Shown here one piece after another: positions 5,977 to 9,675 of a stretch of DNA of 9,675 bases; position 1 is the stretch's first letter; each line of letters starts with the position of its first letter. The stretch is taken from contig JAWKHR010000096.1 in assembly GCA_041394725.1 (NCBI GenBank), positions 1-9,675 of the forward strand. Direction: 5' to 3'. Source of the stretch: JAWKHR01 sp041394725 (lineage in GTDB: Bacteria; Acidobacteriota; Vicinamibacteria; Vicinamibacterales; SCN-69-37). Below the pieces are notes generated by a model that ran no database searches, was not told where the DNA came from, and worked only from the letters and a program-made list of their open reading frames with translations. The position numbers and the translations under genes were made by a program.

Positions 5977-8388
5977 GTGTTTTCCGCGTCACTCGAGATC
6001 GTCCTGCACATCGCCTACCAGGAGGCGCACAACCGGCGTCACGCGTACGTCACACTGGAGCACCTGCTGTACGCGCTCGCGCACGATCCGGAGGGCGAGC
6101 GCATCCTCAAGGGCTGCGGCGTGGACCTGCCCGTGCTGCACCGGGACCTCGATCAGTTCCTCGAGAACTCGGTCGAGCAGTTCCGGCCCGGCCGCGAGCG
6201 CGAGCCGAAGCAGACCGCCGCGTTCGAGCGCGTGCTGCGCACCGCGGTCCTGCACGTCCAGAGCGCGCAGCGCCAGGAGGTCCAGGCCGGCGACATCCTC
6301 GCGGCCATCCTCCAGCAGCCGAAATCGGACGCCTCGCGCTTCCTGTCCGAGCAGGGCGTGACCCGGCTCGACATCCTCAACTTCATTTCGCACGGCATCA
6401 GCAAGGTGCCGATGGCGCGCGACACCGACGAGGCCGACGAGGAGGCCGCCGCGGCCGGCGTCGGCCAGGAACAGCGCGCGGGCCCGCGCGACCCGCTCGG
6501 CGCCTACTGCCTCGACCTGACGGCCCTCGCGCGCGCCGGGCGCCTCGATCCGCTCATCGGCCGGGCCGCCGAGCTGCAGCGGACCATCGAGGTCCTCTGC
6601 CGGCGGCGCAAGAACAACCCCGTCTTCGTCGGCGAGGCCGGCGTCGGCAAGACCGCGATGGCCGAGGGCCTCGCCCAGCGCCTGATCGCCCCCGACGTCC
6701 CCGAACCGCTCGAGCACGCCGAGGTGTTCGCGCTCGACACGGGCGCGCTCCTCGCCGGCACGCGCTACCGCGGCGACTTCGAGGAGCGGTTCAAGGCGGT
6801 CATCAAGGCCCTGTCCGCGAAGCCGCGCGCCATCCTCTTCATCGACGAGATGCACTCCACGGTCGGCGCCGGCGCGACGACCGGCGGCACCATGGACATG
6901 GCGACGATGATCAAGCCGATCCTCACCGCCGGGGACCTCCGCGTAATCGGCTCGACGACCTTCGAGGAGTTCAAGCAGATCGAGAAGGACCGCGCGCTCG
7001 CGCGGCGGATGCAGAAGATCGCGATCGAGGAGCCGTCGATCGAGGAGACCGTCCGCATCCTCAGGGGCCTCGCGCCGCGCTACGCCGAGTACCACCAGGT
7101 GACCTACACCGACGAGGCGCTCGAGGCCGCCGCGAAGCTCGCCGCGCGCCACCTGCGCGACTACAAGCTGCCCGACTCGGCGATCGACCTCATCGACGAG
7201 GCCGGCGCCGTGATGCGCCTGCAGCAGCCCGCCGCCACGGCCGAGGCGGAGGCCGCCAGCGACGTCGAGGCCGATCGCCGGGACGACGCCGACGCCGCCC
7301 GCGGCGAACGGCCGACCGACGCCGACGCCACGCCCGCCGGGCCGCGCGTCATCGACCCCGCCATGATCGAGACCGTCGTCGCCCGCATGGCCCGCATCCC
7401 GGCGCGGCAGGCGTCCTCGTCGGACCGGGAGCGGCTGCGGACACTGGACGCGTCGCTCGAGCGCGTCGTGTTCGGCCAGTCGGATGCCGTGCACGCGGTC
7501 GCGCAGTCGATCAAGCGGTCGCGCGCCGGGCTCGGCCAGCCGGACCGGCCGGCGGGCTGCTTCCTGTTCACCGGCCCGACCGGCGTCGGCAAGACGGAAC
7601 TGGCGAAGCAGCTCGCGCTGCTCCTCGGCAACGAGTTCATCCGCTTCGACATGAGCGAGTACGCCGAGAAACACGCCGTCGCGCGCCTGATCGGCGCGCC
7701 ACCCGGCTACGTGGGCTTCGAGCAGGGCGGCCAGCTGGTCGACGCCGTGCGGACCCACCCCTACGCCGTGGTGCTCCTCGACGAGATCGAGAAGGCGCAC
7801 CCGGACATCTTCAACGTGCTCCTGCAGGTGATGGACCACGCGACGCTCACGGACAACTCGGGCCGCAAGGCCGACTTCCGGAACGTCGTGCTCATCCTCA
7901 CGTCGAACGCCGGATCGCGCGAGATGAGCGCGAAGGCCGTCGGGTTCGGCACCACGGGCGAGAGCCAGGACCGCCGCGACGCGGCGCTGCGCCGCGCGGC
8001 CGAGGGCAAGTCGAAGGCCGCCATCGAGCGCGTCTTCAGCCCGGAGTTCCGCAACCGGCTGGACGCGATCGTGAGCTTCCGCAACCTCACGCCGGAGGTC
8101 ATGGAGACGATCGTCGAGAAGTTCATCCTCCAGCTGGAAGCCCAGCTCGCCGAGCGGCGGGTGGCAATCACGCTGACGCCCGCGGCCCGGGCGTGGCTGG
8201 CGAAGGCCGGCTACGACCCCGTCTACGGCGCCCGCCCGCTCGCGCGGGTGATCCAGAAGGAAGTGCGCGACCCGCTGACCGAGGAAATCCTCTTCGGCCA
8301 GCTCGAACACGGCGGCACCGTCACGATCGACGCGGACGAAGGCCTCCATTTCCAGTACGAGGCCGCGACGGCCGATTCCCATGTCTGA
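5977..8388 (+). CDS. clpA: ATP-dependent Clp protease ATP-binding subunit ClpA
   Basis: 803 residues from GTG 5977. ClpA is a hexameric AAA+ unfoldase that feeds substrates to ClpP in the cytoplasm. Order: Clp N-domain with two repeats (about 1-145); acidic/Ala-rich linker (about 148-172); AAA module D1 with Walker A GEAGVGKT (219-226), Walker B ILFIDEMH (286-293) and Arg-rich DRALARR; then D2 with Walker A GPTGVGKT (533-540), Walker B VVLLDEIEKAH (598-608) and the small C-terminal domain (about 700-790). VGFG at 655-658 sits where the IGF/L-type ClpP-docking loop is found, so it probably works with ClpP. The long uninterrupted match through CRRRKNNP, GAPPGYVGF and GRKADFRNVVL favours ClpA over ClpB or ClpC: there is no ClpB-type middle coiled coil. 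It is somewhat longer than the roughly 758-residue E. coli protein, mainly through an Ala/Asp/Glu-rich insert between D1 and D2 (about 419-456). No clpS is visible. The stop lies inside the start of grpE (8-nt overlap), indicating a coupled operon. Confidence 0.96.
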   Translation: MFSASLEIVLHIAYQEAHNRRHAYVTLEHLLYALAHDPEGERILKGCGVDLPVLHRDLDQFLENSVEQFRPGREREPKQTAAFERVLRTAVLHVQSAQRQEVQAGDILAAILQQPKSDASRFLSEQGVTRLDILNFISHGISKVPMARDTDEADEEAAAAGVGQEQRAGPRDPLGAYCLDLTALARAGRLDPLIGRAAELQRTIEVLCRRRKNNPVFVGEAGVGKTAMAEGLAQRLIAPDVPEPLEHAEVFALDTGALLAGTRYRGDFEERFKAVIKALSAKPRAILFIDEMHSTVGAGATTGGTMDMATMIKPILTAGDLRVIGSTTFEEFKQIEKDRALARRMQKIAIEEPSIEETVRILRGLAPRYAEYHQVTYTDEALEAAAKLAARHLRDYKLPDSAIDLIDEAGAVMRLQQPAATAEAEAASDVEADRRDDADAARGERPTDADATPAGPRVIDPAMIETVVARMARIPARQASSSDRERLRTLDASLERVVFGQSDAVHAVAQSIKRSRAGLGQPDRPAGCFLFTGPTGVGKTELAKQLALLLGNEFIRFDMSEYAEKHAVARLIGAPPGYVGFEQGGQLVDAVRTHPYAVVLLDEIEKAHPDIFNVLLQVMDHATLTDNSGRKADFRNVVLILTSNAGSREMSAKAVGFGTTGESQDRRDAALRRAAEGKSKAAIERVFSPEFRNRLDAIVSFRNLTPEVMETIVEKFILQLEAQLAERRVAITLTPAARAWLAKAGYDPVYGARPLARVIQKEVRDPLTEEILFGQLEHGGTVTIDADEGLHFQYEAATADSHV

Positions 8389-8938
8389 CCTCAAGGTGAC
8401 CGACCGCCGCTGGTGGGTCCGCGGAGACGCCGACCCGGCGCCCGCGGCCGACGAACCGAAACTCAAGCCGACCTACGTCGAGGAACTCGAGGCGAAGATC
8501 GCGACCAAGGACGAGGAGATCCAGCGTCTGGTCGCGCAGTACCGATCCGCGTCCGACGAGTTCGACCAGGCCCGCGCGCGGCTGCGCAAGGAAGTGACGA
8601 AGGACGTCGAGCGCGGCCGGCGGTCGATGCTGGTCTCGTTCCTCGAGGTCCTCGACAACCTCGACCGCGCGCTCGAGGCGGCGGCCACCCGGACCGACGA
8701 CCCGCTCGTCCAGGGCGTGTCACTCGTCCGCCAGCAGTTCCTCACGACGCTCGAGGGCTTCGGGGTGGCCCGGATCGACCCCATCGGCCAGCCCTTCGAC
8801 CCGACCCGTCACGAGGCCGTCGCCACGATGGCCGCCACCGACGCCTGTCCGGCGGGCACCGTCTCCGGCGTCGTCAAGCCGGGCTACCTGATCGGCGAGG
8901 ACGTGCTCCGCGCCGCGCAGGTGGCCGTCGCGGGCTGA
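8381..8938 (+). CDS. grpE: Nucleotide exchange factor GrpE (DnaK co-chaperone)
   Basis: 185 residues from ATG 8381, which lies inside the end of clpA; no Shine-Dalgarno precedes it, so translation by coupling or reinitiation from clpA is likely. GrpE dimers release ADP from DnaK. Residues about 30-80 are charged and heptad-like (VEELEAKIATKDEEIQRL), the long paired helix of the family. LEVLDNLDRALEAA (88-101) belongs to the four-helix bundle. The C-terminal beta domain shows the clearest signature: PFDPTRHEAVATM (138-150), then VVKPGYLIGEDVLRAAQVAVA (about 164-184). The usual GrpE length is about 170-200. The first 20 residues (VTDRRWWVRGD) are basic and aromatic, not the acidic tail typical of many GrpE proteins. 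Being linked to clpA rather than to hrcA, dnaK or dnaJ is unusual. A gap of 101 nt separates it from the VOC gene. Confidence 0.94.
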   Translation: MSDLKVTDRRWWVRGDADPAPAADEPKLKPTYVEELEAKIATKDEEIQRLVAQYRSASDEFDQARARLRKEVTKDVERGRRSMLVSFLEVLDNLDRALEAAATRTDDPLVQGVSLVRQQFLTTLEGFGVARIDPIGQPFDPTRHEAVATMAATDACPAGTVSGVVKPGYLIGEDVLRAAQVAVAG

Positions 8939-9007
8939 CGCGCCCGGCGACGCGGCGGACACCCGGTTCCGCCCCACGCCGCGGCCCCGGAAAAGGACTC
9001 CAGACCG

Positions 9008-9040
9008 ATGCGTAACAGGTCGCCTGAGGAGGCGACCTGA
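9008..9040 (+). CDS. Ten-codon leader ORF (MRNRSPEEAT) overlapping the VOC start
   Basis: ATG 9008 is followed by ten sense codons in all and TGA at 9038-9040; the last base of that stop is the first base of the VOC start codon (TGATG). AAGGA at 8993-8997 sits 10 nt upstream as a possible Shine-Dalgarno. The frame differs from that of the VOC gene. The whole inverted repeat at 9016-9039 is inside this ORF, so a translating ribosome would melt it and could reinitiate at the overlapping AUG. The peptide has no run of a single amino acid, so a classical amino-acid attenuator is not indicated. Translation is inferred from sequence only. Confidence 0.4.
   Translation: MRNRSPEEAT
9016..9039 (+). 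promoter_or_regulatory. Perfect 9-bp hairpin enclosing the VOC Shine-Dalgarno
   Basis: CAGGTCGCC (9016-9024) and GGCGACCTG (9031-9039) are exact reverse complements around the six-base loop TGAGGA. The strong Shine-Dalgarno GAGGAGG (9026-9032) lies across loop and 3' arm, with 7 nt to ATG 9040, which follows the stem directly. In RNA the stem would partly hide the ribosome site; in DNA the same symmetry could be a repressor operator. GATGCGTA also occurs on both sides (9007-9014 and 9039-9046). Confidence 0.7.
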
Positions 9041-9402
9041 TGCGTATCGTGCACTTCGAGCTGCCCGCCGACGACCCCGGCCGGTGCCGCGCGTTCTACG
9101 AGAAGACCTTCGGCTGGACCTTCCAGAAGTGGGACGGCCCGATGGACTACTGGACGGTGAAGACGGGCGACGCCGGCCCCGGCATCGACGGCGGGATGAT
9201 GAAGCGCCAGCAGCCCGGCCAACCCGGCACCAACGTGATCGCCGTGGACTCGGTGGACGCCATCGCGCGGGCCATCGCCGCGAACGGCGGCTCGGAAGTC
9301 GTCCCGAAGATGGCCGTCCCCGGCGTCGGCTGGACGGCCTACTTCATGGACACCGAACACAACATGTTCGGCGTGATCCAGTTCGATCCCGGCGCGAAGT
9401 AG
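9040..9402 (+). CDS. VOC-family (glyoxalase/bleomycin-resistance-like) protein
   Basis: 120 residues, one VOC domain with the beta-alpha-beta-beta-beta pattern twice: VHFELPADDPGRCRAFYEKTFGW (split as 4-13 and 14-26) gives the first module, and TNVIAVDSVDAIARAIAANG (64-83) the second, ending in WTAYFMDTEHNMFGVIQ (98-114). His5 and Gln114 sit near the usual metal-ligand positions, and DTEHN (104-108) replaces the common DPxGN turn. Family members bind a metal and act as glyoxalases, dioxygenases, isomerases or drug-binding proteins; this single-domain type (near lactoylglutathione-lyase-like and Cfp30B-like proteins) has no assigned reaction, and none is claimed. The start is fixed by GAGGAGG 7 nt upstream. 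It lies 101 nt after grpE, so it may be in the same transcript, but the leader ORF and hairpin suggest its own translational control. Confidence 0.88.
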   Translation: MRIVHFELPADDPGRCRAFYEKTFGWTFQKWDGPMDYWTVKTGDAGPGIDGGMMKRQQPGQPGTNVIAVDSVDAIARAIAANGGSEVVPKMAVPGVGWTAYFMDTEHNMFGVIQFDPGAK

Positions 9403-9431
9403 GCGTCAAGGAACGCTCGCCCATGTTCAAC

Positions 9432-9508
9432 CATGCAGGACATGCAGGACGGCCGGCGCCGGCGGTCGTTGCCGGCAGGACCCGCCGGCGGTCATGGCCG
9501 GGGACACG
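9432..9508 (+). repeat. Short tandem repeats downstream of the VOC gene
   Basis: CATGCAGGA is duplicated head to tail at 9432-9440 and 9441-9449. Shortly after, CGCCGGCGGTC occurs at 9457-9467 and 9483-9493 (26-bp spacing), with GCCGG again in register after each; over the 26-bp unit 19 of 26 bases agree. A 12-bp palindrome, GCCGGCGCCGGC, lies at 9452-9463. No gene is supported here, and such repeats are common in very GC-rich spacers. Confidence 0.55.
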
Positions 9509-9517
9509 GAGCAGCGC

Positions 9518-9675
9518 CTGAACGGGTCGGCCCGGCGGCGGGCAACGCCCGCCGACCGGCCCGAAGGGCCGGTCGAGGGACGGAGGCCGGGCGCGGAAAC
9601 GAGAGTGGTCGGTTCAGTCCTGGAACACTCTCGGTTACGCGCCCGGCCTCCGTCCCACGCCTGGCCGACCCGCAG
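9518..9675. other. Multi-branched inverted-repeat element, possible structured RNA (right end cut)
   Basis: Nested exact complements fold into a closed junction. The closing stem is CGGGTCGGCC (9523-9532) with GGCCGACCCG (9663-9672), extended past an AA bulge by CTG (9518-9520) with CAG (9673-9675), where the window stops. Inside are three arms. Arm A is CGGCGGGC (9536-9543)/GCCCGCCG (9547-9554) with loop AAC. Arm B is ACCGGCCC (9555-9562)/GGGCCGGT (9566-9573) with loop GAA. Arm C is the long hairpin at 9577-9656. The strand cannot be told from symmetry. It may be an RNA gene, a 3' structure of the VOC transcript, or a palindromic mobile or intergenic repeat; I do not recognise a known family. 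Confidence 0.5.
9577..9656. repeat. 19-bp perfect inverted repeat with inner 8-bp stem
   Basis: GGGACGGAGGCCGGGCGCG (9577-9595) is the exact reverse complement of 9638-9656. Inside, after an internal loop with two A-T pairs flanked by mismatches, CGAGAGTG (9600-9607) pairs with CACTCTCG (9626-9633), leaving an 18-nt loop (9608-9625). This gives 29 pairs in one arm, far beyond what GC bias alone readily produces. No T-run follows, so a standard intrinsic terminator is unlikely. Confidence 0.85.

Noticed and set aside
5989..8466. Minus-strand open frame of 825 codons antisense to clpA
   Set aside because: It spans the exact region of ClpA, is rich in Arg, Gly, Ala and Val, shows no family pattern, and arises from high third-position GC.
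8951..8983. Hairpins after grpE (CGCGGCG with CGCCGCG; also GGCGGA with TCCGCC) as a terminator
   Set aside because: The two foldings exclude each other, the stems are short for such GC content, and no T-run follows.
9423..9521. 32-codon ORF (starts MFNHAGHAGRPAP) with AAGGA 10 nt upstream
   Set aside because: Composition is Arg/Pro/Ala-rich and derived from the short tandem repeats, and its end runs into the closing stem of the structured element; no independent evidence of coding.
9600..9633. tRNA-like T-arm or hammerhead-type core (GGTTCAGTCC, GAAAC)
   Set aside because: The remaining tRNA parts (anticodon arm, acceptor, CCA side) and the CUGANGA half of a hammerhead are not found.
9577..9656. 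Intrinsic terminator for the VOC gene
   Set aside because: The stem is much longer than a terminator stem, lies 175 bp downstream, and has no T-run on either side.

Overview
The window is strongly GC-rich (about 70% by eye), densely coded, and bacterial. Its contents are an outer-membrane beta-barrel protein (hence a diderm envelope), a membrane-anchored eukaryotic-like Ser/Thr kinase, two nucleotide-transporter-like (ADP/ATP translocase fold) membrane proteins, ClpA, GrpE and a VOC-family protein. This combination recalls soil Acidobacteriota, such as the Vicinamibacteria. That placement is inference from gene style and composition, not from a marker gene.

Layout. (1) 1-708, minus: the N-terminal part of an outer-membrane beta-barrel protein that runs off the left edge. 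(2) 709-775: a compact divergent promoter region with one AT-rich, nearly symmetric -10-like element. (3) 776-2389 plus: a Ser/Thr kinase with a polytopic N-terminus and a C-terminal kinase domain. It is followed 23 nt later by (4) 2413-4476 plus: a translocase-like transporter carrying a HEAT-like C-terminal extension. (5) 4480-4537: a short imperfect tandem duplication at the convergent gene ends. (6) 4516-5949 minus: a second, more canonical translocase-like transporter facing the first tail to tail. (7) 5950-5976: a second compact divergent region with a perfect TATAAT. (8) 5977-8388 plus: ClpA, overlapping by 8 nt with (9) 8381-8938 plus: GrpE. (10) 9008-9402: a VOC-family gene preceded by a ten-codon leader ORF and a perfect hairpin that contains its Shine-Dalgarno. 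(11) 9403-9675: non-coding, full of nested inverted repeats that fold on paper into a multi-branched structure with one 19-bp perfect arm.

How the genes may work together. ClpA (unfoldase for ClpP) and GrpE (nucleotide-exchange factor for DnaK) form a translationally coupled protein-quality-control pair. The kinase and the HEAT-fused transporter look co-transcribed, and the HEAT part could be a docking or regulatory surface (inference). The parts most worth a second look are the VOC leader (uORF, hairpin and UGAUG overlap), the structured element at the right edge, and the two facing transporter paralogues.
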